Shown here: piece after piece, positions 9,174 through 18,164 of the stretch
How positions within the stretch are numbered: position 1 is the first letter of the stretch
Layout: each line of letters begins with the position of its first letter
Assembly: GCA_018818125.1 (NCBI GenBank)
Contig: JAHISQ010000132.1
Location: 26,523-90,522, forward strand
Length of the DNA stretch: 64,000 bases
Reading direction: 5' to 3'
From: Candidatus Rifleibacteriota bacterium
GTDB taxonomy: Bacteria; Muiribacteriota; Ozemobacteria; Ozemobacterales; Ozemobacteraceae
The notes under the pieces: model-generated
Databases searched by the model: none
Seen by the model: the letters and a program-made list of their open reading frames with translations, nothing else
What the model was told of the DNA's origin: nothing
Translations under genes and position numbers: made by a program

Positions 9174-10106
9174 TTAATCCTGCCAGATGGGGTCTTTTGT
9201 CGGCGACAGATCACTGATATCAATAATCAGACCGGTAGCTCGGCCGCGCTGGTCAAATCTGAAATTTTTGCCAAGCACTTTCATGCTTTTGTAGTTTCCC
9301 TGCTCTTTATACATCTGGAAAGCTTTCTTGTGGGTATTCTGCAGCCATTCAAACATCATCTGCGGATCCCACATTTCGAGCAGAATCGCATCTTCACCGG
9401 GCTTTGCCCAATGTGCTCGGAACAGGGTTTTGGCCAATGAAACATGATTGCCGGTGATCGGACCGCCAACCAGACTCTTTGGTAGATTCACGCGGCGTAT
9501 CCATGCCTGGGTAAACTGCGGGTCAATATAGCCACACACATCGAGAAAGCTCATGGCAAATGCAGAGCAACCGGCACCCTTGCCTTTACGCGGTTCGTTG
9601 GTGCCGTTATAGGTTGTATCATAGCCCTTTGCACGGTATTCATCTATATACTGCTTCATGCGGTTATAAGCCTGTTCGTTTATAATAAAACGGATAAACA
9701 TTACTTTCCCGGTTTTATAACGTTCAATCAGCTCTCCATCAAGCTTGTCGCTCTTGTCGAGAGCGCCCTTCATCGGCGCAAACAGCACGCCCAGGCCGTA
9801 GCCACGCTTGGTTATAAAGTCTGCGTCAGAAGGAGCATCTGGGGCGGTGGTCGAGCCAGTCAACTCGACTCTCTTTCCATCTTTGCGTAATTCCATGAAT
9901 GCATGGCCAATAGTATGCTTGTTTTTGCCGTGTTCAAATACAAGGCGGCCCTTTAGGCCGGCGCCATAAGCTAGTTTAAGCGGCGAAGACCAATTCAACG
10001 GCGTTGCCGGCGGGAAAGCATAAAGAATAAATTCGTGGCTCTGCGCCAGCAGTTGTCCGGCTAAGCCGACAAATAAGATCATCAACAAAAGACTCTTTTT
10101 AAACAT
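9174..10106 (-). CDS. Secreted protein, possible permuted NlpC/P60-like cysteine hydrolase
   Basis: 310 residues. A GGAGG ribosome site precedes the ATG at 10106; the in-frame start at 10181 is not supported. The signal peptide MFKKSLLLMILFVGLAGQLLA ends before QSHEF. A His-containing segment (KHTIGHAFMEL) precedes a Cys-containing segment (GKGAGCSAFAMSFLDVCG). This His-before-Cys order is that of circularly permuted papain-like folds (LRAT/NlpC type), so a periplasmic or outer-surface thiol hydrolase is possible. That is inference from motif order only; the family is not recognised. Confidence 0.75.
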   Translation of the reverse strand: MFKKSLLLMILFVGLAGQLLAQSHEFILYAFPPATPLNWSSPLKLAYGAGLKGRLVFEHGKNKHTIGHAFMELRKDGKRVELTGSTTAPDAPSDADFITKRGYGLGVLFAPMKGALDKSDKLDGELIERYKTGKVMFIRFIINEQAYNRMKQYIDEYRAKGYDTTYNGTNEPRKGKGAGCSAFAMSFLDVCGYIDPQFTQAWIRRVNLPKSLVGGPITGNHVSLAKTLFRAHWAKPGEDAILLEMWDPQMMFEWLQNTHKKAFQMYKEQGNYKSMKVLGKNFRFDQRGRATGLIIDISDLSPTKDPIWQD

Positions 10107-10252
10107 TATAAATTCCTCCAGCATAGGGGGTAATTTGCCAACGACAGACAATTTCCCAAAAACATGAAAAACTCTCAGCATATCTATTCATTATATTGAC
10201 TATACACATTCCGTCAACCCTGCACGGACAACTGCTGATATGCGGTTTGCGC

Positions 10253-10284
10253 AAAAAAAAGCTGCCGTAGAGGCAGCTTTTTTT
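10253..10284 (-). terminator. Terminator after secG
   Basis: AAAAAAAAGCTGCC and GGCAGCTTTTTTT pair around GTAGA; T-runs are present in both directions. Placed for the leftward secG transcript. Confidence 0.85.
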
Positions 10285-10309
10285 ACAAGTTCTGAAAATT
10301 TACAAAGTA

Positions 10310-10744
10310 TCAATTTCCGCTGGGAATTTCTCCGACGGGGGCTACCGGTGCAATTGGAGCTACTGGAGCTGGAGTAACCGGTTCCACTGGAATCGCGGCG
10401 GCTGGAAGCGCTGGAACTGCTGGCACTTCTACTGCTGGCATGCCGGGCATTGCCATTGGCATAGTGGGGGCAGCGTTCTGTGAATAATTGATGGTCGGCG
10501 TTTTATCTACCCAACGTGGCACGAAAACAGAAATAACCAGAGATGTTATCATAAAAACCACAGCCATGGTTGTAGTCAGCTTTGACATGATACCACCATC
10601 GCCGCGTTCACCAAAAACGGTTGAAGAGGCACCGCCGCCAAAAGCTCCAGATAAGCCTCCGCCTTTGTCAGCCTGCAAAAGAACAATAATGATCAAACCA
10701 ACGCATACGAGAATATGAATCAATTGAATAAAACCGGCGAGCAT
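10310..10744 (-). CDS. secG: Preprotein translocase subunit SecG with Pro/Ala-rich tail
   Basis: A 144-residue inner-membrane SecG, the non-essential stabilising subunit of SecYEG. The first 75 residues hold the family pattern: TM helix 1 (FIQLIHILVCVGLIIIVLLQ), the DKGGGLSGAFGGGASSTVFGERG loop and TM helix 2 (TTTMAVVFMITSLVISVFV). The remaining 65 residues are a low-complexity Pro/Val/Ala tail, longer than in E. coli but common in other phyla. AAAGGAG spaced 10 bases from ATG 10744 decides the start over the GTG at 10753. Confidence 0.95.
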   Translation of the reverse strand: MLAGFIQLIHILVCVGLIIIVLLQADKGGGLSGAFGGGASSTVFGERGDGGIMSKLTTTMAVVFMITSLVISVFVPRWVDKTPTINYSQNAAPTMPMAMPGMPAVEVPAVPALPAAAIPVEPVTPAPVAPIAPVAPVGEIPSGN

Positions 10745-10854
10745 AGCCTGCACACTCCTTTATGTTCGGTACATAATCTTCGGGTTTTTGAGTCTATCAA
10801 CTGCGGGCAAAATTGTCAAACTATATTAACTGCGGTGCAATCTCTCTAAATATC

Positions 10855-11661
10855 TCAATAATCTGAATAAAGCCATTGTCGATAGGCATCGAGAATGCTA
10901 AGCAGTGGGTCAACGCCAAAATAAAAGACAAATAGAAACCCAATGCACAGATATGGTCCGAACGGAATTATGTGTGTCAGCGGCTTGTATTGCTTACGGT
11001 AACGGATTTTCTGATAGATAATTCCGATTATACCGCCGGTCGAGCCCAGGAAACTGGCGATGATAATAGTGCCAAGTACCGCTTGCCAGCCGGCCCAGGC
11101 CCCAAATGCGGCCAGCAACTTAACGTCGCCACCGCCCATGCCCTCTTTCTTGAACAACAGCAACGCAAACTGCCCTAGAAGCCACAAAAAGCCACCACCA
11201 ACGGCAAAACCAATAAGCGAATCGGTAAATTCAACGTAGTATGTTGGCGGCGCATAACCTGCCTTGATCCATGCCCAGGTTCCGGCAGAATAAAGCAGAC
11301 CGGCCCAACAGCCCTTTATAGACAGAGTGTCAGGAATGATCAGGTAGCGAATGTCAACAATCGTAACAATCAGGCAACTCACCGCAAAGATCCAGGACAC
11401 CAGTGCTCGGGTCGAAGCTCCCCACCAGGCAACAGAGGCAGCTGCCACCAACAGTGAAAATATTATATAAAGACGATCTTGAGTGCTGCCAGCGTTATAG
11501 CAGCCTCGACGCGCGCCACCTTCGCAGGCGGCACAATAAAGATAATCGCAATGAAATTCTTCATGTCCGGGCCAGGCTCGAATAGCCCAGCCGATCCGGC
11601 GACCTGCCAAGGCACCAAGCACAGCAGCAATTAAAACCAGATGTATCTGAAAATCAGGCAT
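10855..11661 (-). CDS. pilD: Prepilin leader peptidase (A24 family)
   Basis: A 268-residue polytopic membrane aspartyl protease that would cleave class III leader peptides, such as those of the pseudopilins at 18.7-19.7 kb and 29.4-30.6 kb. Catalytic aspartates are Asp103 in VDIRYLIIPD and Asp179 in GMGGGDVKLLAAFGAW. A cysteine cluster (Cys38, 43, 46, 54) resembles the zinc-binding N-terminal loop of PilD but is compact and irregular, and the usual SFLNVVIYRLP motif is not evident, so N-methylation ability is uncertain. Its ATG overlaps the agmatinase stop by one base (translational coupling). Confidence 0.88.
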   Translation of the reverse strand: MPDFQIHLVLIAAVLGALAGRRIGWAIRAWPGHEEFHCDYLYCAACEGGARRGCYNAGSTQDRLYIIFSLLVAAASVAWWGASTRALVSWIFAVSCLIVTIVDIRYLIIPDTLSIKGCWAGLLYSAGTWAWIKAGYAPPTYYVEFTDSLIGFAVGGGFLWLLGQFALLLFKKEGMGGGDVKLLAAFGAWAGWQAVLGTIIIASFLGSTGGIIGIIYQKIRYRKQYKPLTHIIPFGPYLCIGFLFVFYFGVDPLLSILDAYRQWLYSDY

Positions 11662-12578
11662 CAGCTTTCCTCACCAATCCAGTCGTTTTTCTTAAAAATA
11701 CGGCCAAGCAGCTTAAAGACAAGCTTAGCTGCCATAAAATCAGACGCGATATTGCCCGGTATCGGGCAGAGCTCGACAACATCGAAGCCTACCACATTTT
11801 TCTCGTCGATCACCCGGTTAAGCAGCTGCAGAGTCGGGTACCAAAGCATGCCACCTGGCTCGGGAGTGCCGGTAGCCGGCATGATTGAGGGGTCAAAAGC
11901 ATCAAGATCAATAGTGATGTAAACATTGTCGGTCAGCCGCTTCATTACTCGGTCGATCCAGGCGTTGTCGGCTCCGGTCATTTCGCTTGCCCATATAATA
12001 CCGTCATGCCCGCTCTCTTTTATGAACTCGATCTCGTCACGGCAGGTATTGCGAATGCCAACCTGCGTGATTTTTGCCAGATCGTAGACGCGCCGCATCA
12101 CCGATGCGTGGTTATATGGGGTGTTTTCATAAGAGTCGCGCAGGTCAGAATGGGCGTCCAGCTGCAGCACCGAGAGACTGTCGCCGTATTTTTCCTTCAC
12201 AGCCTTAACCGGAGCCGAGGTAATACTATGTTCTCCGCCCAGCATGACGGGAAATTTGCCATCGGCAAGAACTGCCCTTACCGCGTTTTCGATATTCTGC
12301 AATGTCGCTGCCGGTCCCTGCATGTCGGGTTCGAGCTCCGGCAGAGTGTGAACTCCGCTGTTTAACGGTTCGCACTGCAGATCAAGATCATAAAGCTCTA
12401 CCTGGCGTGAAGCGGTAAGAATCGCAAACGGGCCTTCGCGTGTGCCAGCCCGATAAGAAGTCGTGCTGTCGTATGGAACCGGTATGATAACGGCATGCGC
12501 ATCTTCGTAAGTGCTGTCTTCTTCTGCCAGCCCCAGGAAATTGTATCCAGCCTTGAAATGAATGTTGTCGAGACTCAT
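11661..12578 (-). CDS. speB: Agmatinase / ureohydrolase
   Basis: 305 residues of the arginase/agmatinase family, binuclear manganese enzymes. Agmatinase hydrolyses agmatine to putrescine and urea. Metal-binding motifs are intact: GGEHSIT, LQLDAHSDLRD, NHASVMRR and ITIDLDAFDPS, followed by GTPEPGGM and GFDVVELCP. The N-terminal FLGL and YDSTTSYRAGTREGP segments favour agmatinase over arginase. Ribosome site GGGAG. It is the first gene of a two-gene unit with the prepilin peptidase, a functionally unrelated partner. Confidence 0.93.
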   Translation of the reverse strand: MSLDNIHFKAGYNFLGLAEEDSTYEDAHAVIIPVPYDSTTSYRAGTREGPFAILTASRQVELYDLDLQCEPLNSGVHTLPELEPDMQGPAATLQNIENAVRAVLADGKFPVMLGGEHSITSAPVKAVKEKYGDSLSVLQLDAHSDLRDSYENTPYNHASVMRRVYDLAKITQVGIRNTCRDEIEFIKESGHDGIIWASEMTGADNAWIDRVMKRLTDNVYITIDLDAFDPSIMPATGTPEPGGMLWYPTLQLLNRVIDEKNVVGFDVVELCPIPGNIASDFMAAKLVFKLLGRIFKKNDWIGEES

Positions 12579-12667
12579 GCTTCAGCTCCCGCCTTCAAAT
12601 ATTTTTTGCATAATAGCACAAATCAACACGGGCAGAAACTTTCAGAAAAGCTATAATGCAACGCTAG

Positions 12668-13618
12668 TCATATCTTTGCCAGCAGCCGATCAAGCTGCGA
12701 AGCGAAAGCCTGACAAGCTTTCTTGTCGTAGGGTGGCGGCCCGCCGGTTGTGGCGCCTGATTTGCGTAATGTATCCATGAAATCTCTTACAAAAAGCCGC
12801 TCTTTGATGTTTTCTTCGCTGTAGAGGTGACCACGCGGGTCAATTGCCAAGGCACCTTTGGCGACCACTGCAGCCGCCAGTGGAATATCCGCAGTTACGA
12901 CAATATCACCTGCCTCGACCAGTTCAACAATTATTGCATCAGCCTCATCAAAGCCCTGCTCGGCCAGTTTAAAGCTGATAAACTCAGAATCCGGCATGCG
13001 TAAAAGCTTATTGGCAATAAAAGTTGTTTTTAGCCTGACGCGTTGAGCAGCACGAAAGAGAATGTCACGGGCTGCACCTGGCAAAGCATCGGCATCCACA
13101 AGGATTTTTGCACGATCTTTCCAGATATCAACCATAACTACGCGATCTTCACCAAGATGACTGTCCGGGCAGGCAAAAATAATTATCAAAGGCTCACTGC
13201 CTGTGCTGACCAGTTGGTGAGCATAACCTTCCGGAACTATGAACAGGTCGCCGGCAACAACAGGCAACGAATGTCGATTCATCAGCTTCGCCTCAGAACC
13301 AGACATGGTTGTTGGCCCAGAATACAGAGTTCCACAGCCAGATATTATTTCGTAAACTTCGAGTCCGACCCCATGCACATGACAGGCAACTTTGTCAGAA
13401 ATTTCGGCAACATGCAGCCGCCAGGATCCATCGCCAGCCAGCTGCGCGTGCCTGATTTTTGCTGTCAGATCAGGCTCAGCTCCGGCAAGAGCTTGCCGCC
13501 ACGTTGTTTCTGTGACGCCAAAATCGCTGCCAGGAGGCATTTTAGCAATTGGGGCGTCTTTTGCAATTTGCGCCAACGCCTGAGAGTATAAGTTCTTTGC
13601 CTGTGAGGCCGTTTTCAT
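12668..13618 (-). CDS. Cupin domain fused to YaiI/YqxD (UPF0178, DUF188) domain
   Basis: 316 residues in two parts. Residues about 60-160 form a cupin barrel (HVHGVGLEVYEII, GDLFIVPEGYAHQL). Residues about 168-316 match the YaiI/YqxD family, a PIN-related fold (KILVDADALPGAARDILFRAAQR, ADAIIVELVEAGDIVVTADIPLA, ALAIDPRGHLYSEENIKERL, SGATTGGPPPY). YaiI proteins are normally stand-alone at about 150 residues, so this fusion is unusual. ATG at 13618 has GGAG 7 bases upstream; a GTG at 13621 is the alternative. Function of either half is unknown. Confidence 0.85.
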   Translation of the reverse strand: MKTASQAKNLYSQALAQIAKDAPIAKMPPGSDFGVTETTWRQALAGAEPDLTAKIRHAQLAGDGSWRLHVAEISDKVACHVHGVGLEVYEIISGCGTLYSGPTTMSGSEAKLMNRHSLPVVAGDLFIVPEGYAHQLVSTGSEPLIIIFACPDSHLGEDRVVMVDIWKDRAKILVDADALPGAARDILFRAAQRVRLKTTFIANKLLRMPDSEFISFKLAEQGFDEADAIIVELVEAGDIVVTADIPLAAAVVAKGALAIDPRGHLYSEENIKERLFVRDFMDTLRKSGATTGGPPPYDKKACQAFASQLDRLLAKI

Positions 13619-13791
13619 CACGAATCTCCGATCTATATGAGGTCACCAGCAATATAGCAGAACCACTTTTCCTGATTTTATTTTCCATGAGTTAAGCTAT
13701 TGGCGATAGTTTTCAATTCACTTTACGTGAAGATTTAATGACCTGCAAACTACTTCCACTTTAATTCTCTTAAGCAAAGACTGGAAATGCC

Positions 13792-15021
13792 TTAGCGTCG
13801 AGTGGGTGTGCGAATGCTTATCTTCAGAAGCTTCTCAAGTGTCTGCCGGCATTCATTGCAGAGATATTCCGGTTTTTCGTCGTGTTCAGCCAATGTTTTT
13901 GGAAAAACCCGGGCACATTCTGGAAAAGAGCAACGCACCATGCCATTTAACAGGCCAAACACCGAGAGAAACTGCTTGAAAAGGCGGGATACCAGTCTTT
14001 TTCGGTTTTGCGGTTCATTGTTAAAATCACCTGTGAAGCGTTTGTATGAAATTATTGCCTGGGCATGAGGATTCGTACCGGCAAAAACAAAGTTGGTGTT
14101 TTCGATATACAGATCATATTCTGTTATGCCTACCAGCAGCCAATTTTTGTTTCTAAAAGGCTTGGCCATCTCGATAAGGTAATCGCGGAGAGTGTCGTAT
14201 TTCCATTGCTGAGCGCGCGTCTTTGCGAGAGCCATGTTTTTTTTGAAATCTTCGGCAGCAGTAGAGTTGTTTTGCTCAAGAAACTGCGTCAGAGTTTGAA
14301 CGAACAGCTCATTATCTACCTTTAACTGTGAAACATTAATCTTTTTTGTGCGCAGATAGGCGCCGACATCTGGTAAAGCCAGAATACTGCTACGCATTTT
14401 GTTTATTTCAGAAGTAAAAAGACTGCGGTCAGCCTCTGGTGGGTTGCTCAATTCGCTGAATACCACAACTTCAAGACCAAGATAATCGGTAATTTTTTGT
14501 TGCAGCTCTTTTAACAAAATCCTGTCTACTTTTCCGATTGCTACCAGCACTACGGTTGGCGAAGCAAAATCGATTTTTTCGATGGGTTTAAATGGTGCAA
14601 CATCCTTTTTGCCAAGTATGTTTAAAACCAGTTTAACCGGTTCAGGATCTTCAGACTTTTCATAGACAATTCGCGCTCGATCAATCGCTGCAGCATTTGA
14701 ATCCTGCTTTGCTAAAATCAGTGCCAGTTTTGCCTGATAGAGGTAATTGAAGGGAGCCAGGGCTAATCCTGACTCAATATACTTCTTTGCCTCAAGCTGC
14801 CGATCGTTGGTCCAGAGGTAGTCAACATATTTCCAGATCAGGCTAACATCGCTGCCGGCAATTACGTTGTTGGGATTAGTCATAACCGATTCAGCAGCGG
14901 CTTTTAGCGGCGTTTCGACGGCATTAACCGCGTCGCCCGTGTTAAAAGCGGCAGCCACAAATGGCAGCGCACAGCAAGCCAGAAGAACCATACAAAAAAC
15001 CTGCAATTTTGGCATCTTCAT
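13792..15021 (-). CDS. Secreted archaemetzincin (M54)-like protein lacking the HExxH catalytic motif
   Basis: 409 residues with a signal peptide (VFCMVLLACCALPFVAAA). Residues about 55-135 are helical and TPR-like. From about residue 155 the pattern is archaemetzincin: VVLVAIGKVDRILLKELQQK, LGLEVVVFSEL, VGITEYDLYIENTNFVFAG, then a Cys site (Cys364, 369, 388, 391 in RCSFPEC and YLCNEC). In active members HExxHxxGLxHC precedes the Cys site; here the aligned residues are KQFLSVFGL, so both metal-binding His and the catalytic Glu are replaced (Lys349, Gln350, Ser353). It is therefore likely a non-catalytic, structural-zinc-only pseudoprotease. Start by GAGGG 6 bases upstream. Confidence 0.82.
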   Translation of the reverse strand: MKMPKLQVFCMVLLACCALPFVAAAFNTGDAVNAVETPLKAAAESVMTNPNNVIAGSDVSLIWKYVDYLWTNDRQLEAKKYIESGLALAPFNYLYQAKLALILAKQDSNAAAIDRARIVYEKSEDPEPVKLVLNILGKKDVAPFKPIEKIDFASPTVVLVAIGKVDRILLKELQQKITDYLGLEVVVFSELSNPPEADRSLFTSEINKMRSSILALPDVGAYLRTKKINVSQLKVDNELFVQTLTQFLEQNNSTAAEDFKKNMALAKTRAQQWKYDTLRDYLIEMAKPFRNKNWLLVGITEYDLYIENTNFVFAGTNPHAQAIISYKRFTGDFNNEPQNRKRLVSRLFKQFLSVFGLLNGMVRCSFPECARVFPKTLAEHDEKPEYLCNECRQTLEKLLKISIRTPTRR

Positions 15022-15158
15022 CAACCACCCTCACTTATTCTACAATTAAAACCAACCTCAAGCAGAAGGGTAACAAATCGGCCAGGTTTATGCGACCAAA
15101 AGCTATGTGGCATTAAAAGCATATTGACACTCCTAAAATGATCGTTTACGCTTGAGCC

Positions 15159-15983
15159 GTGAAAAAGCAATCTTCTAGCCGCCTGCTCCTTTTTTTGCTC
15201 AGTTGCCTGACCGCCATATTTGCCTATATGGCGCTTTCTTCACCGCCATATATTTTTGTGGCAATGGGTCTGACATTCGGCGTCAGCATTCTCAGGGCTT
15301 ATCAACGGGGAATAGTAAAAGAATCCTTGGCGGTCTTGCGCATAGTAGGTATGCTAGCTCTAGCATGGTTTTTGGCAGAGTCGGTCGGTAAAGTTCTGAG
15401 GTTGCCAGGCTTTTTGGCGACACTTGCCGGCTTTTATTTAACATTTTTTATCGGTTTTCTGGTGTCAGGCAAGTTAATCAGCTGGTTCAGCTCAGACGAG
15501 GAACCCTCAATACCAGAAAAGTTGCTGGGCGGACTCATTGGTGGATTTGAGGGAATTATTGTTGCGTGGATTCTGCTGTTGGCACTTTGTGCGATGCCAA
15601 ATTCAAAAATGGCCAACTACTACCCCGAGTTTTTTTCGCAGTTTACCGGTCCGATCGATAAAATGCTGGCGCCAGTGTTACCTGAACAGGCTAATAATGC
15701 GGTTTATATGATGAAATCTGCACAAAAAATCGCCAAAAACTTTGACCCCGAAAAAGTTGATCGTGTCGCGTTGCAGGAGATTTTTACGCCGCTGGTTGAA
15801 ATGCCGGAAATTATGGCTATTCAACAAGACGAGAGCCTCAGAGAACTGGTAGAAAAAAAAGATTTCAGGGCGTTGCTAAATCACCCGACCTTGCGCAATC
15901 TTCTTGAAAGCAAAGAGGTGCAGGAAAAGCTGAAAAATATGGACTGGAAAAGACTTGAGCGCGCTCTTTCCCCTGAACACTGA
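15159..15983 (+). CDS. CvpA-like inner-membrane protein
   Basis: 274 residues beginning at GTG. Four or five hydrophobic helices lie in residues 8-150, including GFLATLAGFYLTFFIGFLVSG and LLGGLIGGFEGIIVAWILLLAL; the latter Gly-rich helix pattern (GGLIGxxxG) is characteristic of CvpA/colicin-V-production-type proteins. The C-terminal 110 residues are a charged cytoplasmic helical region (LRELVEKKDFRALLNHPTLRNLLES). The ribosome site is weak. No partner gene is evident; flanking genes are on the other strand. Confidence 0.7.
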   Translation: MKKQSSSRLLLFLLSCLTAIFAYMALSSPPYIFVAMGLTFGVSILRAYQRGIVKESLAVLRIVGMLALAWFLAESVGKVLRLPGFLATLAGFYLTFFIGFLVSGKLISWFSSDEEPSIPEKLLGGLIGGFEGIIVAWILLLALCAMPNSKMANYYPEFFSQFTGPIDKMLAPVLPEQANNAVYMMKSAQKIAKNFDPEKVDRVALQEIFTPLVEMPEIMAIQQDESLRELVEKKDFRALLNHPTLRNLLESKEVQEKLKNMDWKRLERALSPEH

Positions 15984-15998
15984 TTTAATCTGCCTTGA

Positions 15999-17264
15999 TT
16001 ACGGGCCGGCGATGTGCTTGGAAACTACTTCTCCGTTAGACCGCTTTAAGCGGACAAACCCGGTTACCCCGAGAGCTTTGCTGTTTGATTGAATGTCCCA
16101 GAATTCACCGTTTTCACGAACACTTATGTCGTTTGTCGGCCAATTTTCCTGAGTGAATATCTTTTCAGCGATACTTTCGGCTTCAGCTTTTGAGACTCCG
16201 GTCGCCGTAGTCTTTGCTTCCTTAATCTCAATTTTCACCCATTCTGAGCGCAGATCGACCTGTTCGACATCTGCCAGATTCAGGCGATTAGCCTGAATAA
16301 GAGGCTCATTTTTTTGCCAGAATTCATTCTCCAGACGAGAATTCCAGTAGTCGAGATCGTATGCTCCATACCACCTGCACTCATGATTGGCAACAGTGGA
16401 GTATCGAATCATGAGGTAATAGATTCCAGGTTTCTGAATAGTGAAACAATTAGTCAGAGCGATTGCATCTGGAAACAATTCAACCGCTTTTCCCGGCTCA
16501 ACTTCAAAAAATGCGCTTGCCTCCAGTGGGTTAACCGTTTTACATGCAATAGTTTTGTTAAAGCCAGTCTTAAGTCCCTGTTCATTTTTAAGTTCAATGA
16601 CACACATGGGATATCTGATTCCATGGGTGGAACCGTCCTGAGCTTTTACCAGAGTCAACTTCTTGTTGGAGTTATTTTTAATCGTTGCCTGAATTGTGAT
16701 CAGCTCCTCAGGCGAGTATTCAACTTTATTCGTGGATAAGGAAAGTGAAAGAATGTCTCCTTGCACGGGTTTACCCATTGCTTCAGTTTCGTAATAAGCT
16801 GTGGGTTTAAAGTTTATGAAGTTCCAGGAAAAATCTGTAAAGAGGTTATTCGCGCGGCATTTTTTCTCAAGATCATTCAAATAGCCAATAATAACAGGTT
16901 TGGGGCCAGATATTCTCGCGCTCGCCCAGTTGGCATTTCCGCCGTCAAAATCTATATCTACTAATACGTCTTTCAAAGAATATAGGCGATTTCCGATTGT
17001 ACCCACAGTGTTGTCGAGCCTGAAGAAATCCGTCAAGGATTGCGGGGCCAAAAATTTTATCTGGAAGGCAAGGCCGGCGTTTCCTTCTGGTCCATCAAAA
17101 TACAGCCGATCTGAAACAACCAGCGGATGGGGCAGATCGCGAGTTTCTGCGCCAGAAAGGATTGAAGTTGAGTAGAAAAAAAAGAACATCATAAAAATCA
17201 GACACAGCCTGTATTGGTATATTCCTTTACTGCTAATGAGTTCCTGGATTATTGCAGAATTCAT
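15999..17264 (-). CDS. Exported or membrane-anchored protein with a beta-sandwich and a PepSY-like C-terminus
   Basis: 421 residues from ATG 17264, preceded by AGGGAGAG; a longer frame to 17342 lacks a ribosome site. A hydrophobic segment (YRLCLIFMMFFFFYST) acts as signal or anchor. The middle (about 180-330) has SLSTNKVEYSPEELITIQATIKNNSNKKLTL, the pattern of Ig-like intracellular-proteinase-inhibitor (BsuPI-like) domains. The last 65 residues (VSKAEAESIAEKIF, FWDIQSNSK, GFVRLKRSNGEVV) resemble a PepSY-type domain. The function is unknown. Confidence 0.75.
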   Translation of the reverse strand: MNSAIIQELISSKGIYQYRLCLIFMMFFFFYSTSILSGAETRDLPHPLVVSDRLYFDGPEGNAGLAFQIKFLAPQSLTDFFRLDNTVGTIGNRLYSLKDVLVDIDFDGGNANWASARISGPKPVIIGYLNDLEKKCRANNLFTDFSWNFINFKPTAYYETEAMGKPVQGDILSLSLSTNKVEYSPEELITIQATIKNNSNKKLTLVKAQDGSTHGIRYPMCVIELKNEQGLKTGFNKTIACKTVNPLEASAFFEVEPGKAVELFPDAIALTNCFTIQKPGIYYLMIRYSTVANHECRWYGAYDLDYWNSRLENEFWQKNEPLIQANRLNLADVEQVDLRSEWVKIEIKEAKTTATGVSKAEAESIAEKIFTQENWPTNDISVRENGEFWDIQSNSKALGVTGFVRLKRSNGEVVSKHIAGP

Positions 17265-17404
17265 GATTCTCTCCCTGCTTTTAAGATTACTCTTTTTAAT
17301 ATAACGAAGATGCGAACCCTCGGATTTTAACATTTGAGCCATTCGTTAACAATAATAAGGCGATGCATGCTTTGGTGCGTAGACTGGACTATTCGGCCAA
17401 AAGC

Positions 17405-17440
17405 AAAACTCCGCCAGTGACATTCCGGGCGGAGTTTCAA
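17405..17440 (-). terminator. Terminator of the small Lys-rich gene
   Basis: On the minus strand GAAACTCCGCC and GGCGGAGTTT form a stem followed by TTTTGCTTTT. Confidence 0.8.
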
Positions 17441-17469
17441 TTATTGGTTAGCTACTGAGGCTAAAAGAA

Positions 17470-17574
17470 CTACTTGGACTCTTTCTTTACCTTTTTGGCT
17501 TCTTTTTTTTCTTTTGGCGTCTTGGTCGGTTGCTTCTTTACTTCTTTCTTTACCTTTTGCTCTTTGTTACCCAT
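17470..17574 (-). CDS. 34-residue lysine-rich protein
   Basis: ATG at 17574 with GGAG 7 bases upstream starts a 34-codon frame (MGNKEQKVKKEVKKQPTKTP and a Lys/Glu-rich remainder ending KKESK), closed by TAG and a terminator. Almost half the residues are Lys. The gene has all signals of a real small gene. Such proteins may bind nucleic acid or ribosomes, but nothing here shows that. Confidence 0.65.
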   Translation of the reverse strand: MGNKEQKVKKEVKKQPTKTPKEKKEAKKVKKESK

Positions 17575-18103
17575 ATTGTCTCTCCTGATGATTAGTCGAT
17601 GTTAACCCGGGAACCGGGTCACGTATTACGGCTGAAAGAACCAGCCATTTTCAATATACATTATACCAATGAATTTGCGCAATAGACAGAGCTTTTCGAC
17701 AGTTATAATCCATTTATGATCCGGTACAGGGTTTTACAAAGAATCAAGCCGGTAATTTAGCCTTAACCGCCATTGAAGCCAGAATCTAAAGCCTTAGAGA
17801 AGTATGCGCCACGATTAAACAAGCATTATTCTGGCAGTTCCTTGAGATATTGATATGAGGTTTGCCATTGCTGTTTCTGCCGTGCTTCATATGATTAATC
17901 AGTATAGAATAGCATGAGGTGCTTGTGGTGTCATATCCGTGTGTTTTTTTCTGTTCGCCAGGGAGAGAGGTTTCAGGAAGTGGAGTTTCACAGAGATTGA
18001 AGCTAGAATCCAGAAGACAGGCTTGGATAAATGATTCAAAGACCGAATCTAGACGCCAAATTACAGTATGTTCTGGCAAAACTTAATTGTGAAAATAAAA
18101 AAG
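17575..18103. other. Intergenic region with no convincing gene
   Basis: About 530 bases. A 97-codon minus-strand frame at 17786-18079 has no ribosome site and unlikely composition. No RNA gene or repeat seen. The right end abuts the putative ECF promoter at 18104. Confidence 0.5.
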
Positions 18104-18133
18104 TGTCACAAATATCAAATTATGCGAGTCTTG
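18104..18133 (+). promoter_or_regulatory. Putative ECF sigma promoter (copy A)
   Basis: TGTCACA (18104-18110), a 17-base spacer and GTCTTG (18128-18133). The same two-part motif with identical spacing precedes the genes at 23504, 26784 and 38124. GTC in the -10 element is typical of ECF sigma promoters. Confidence 0.65.
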
Positions 18134-18164
18134 TAATTAGAGCTAATTTATTCGGGAGGTATTT

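Noticed and set aside
17786..18079. 97-codon minus-strand frame
   Set aside because: No ribosome site, Cys/Ser/Thr-rich improbable composition, no recognisable domain.
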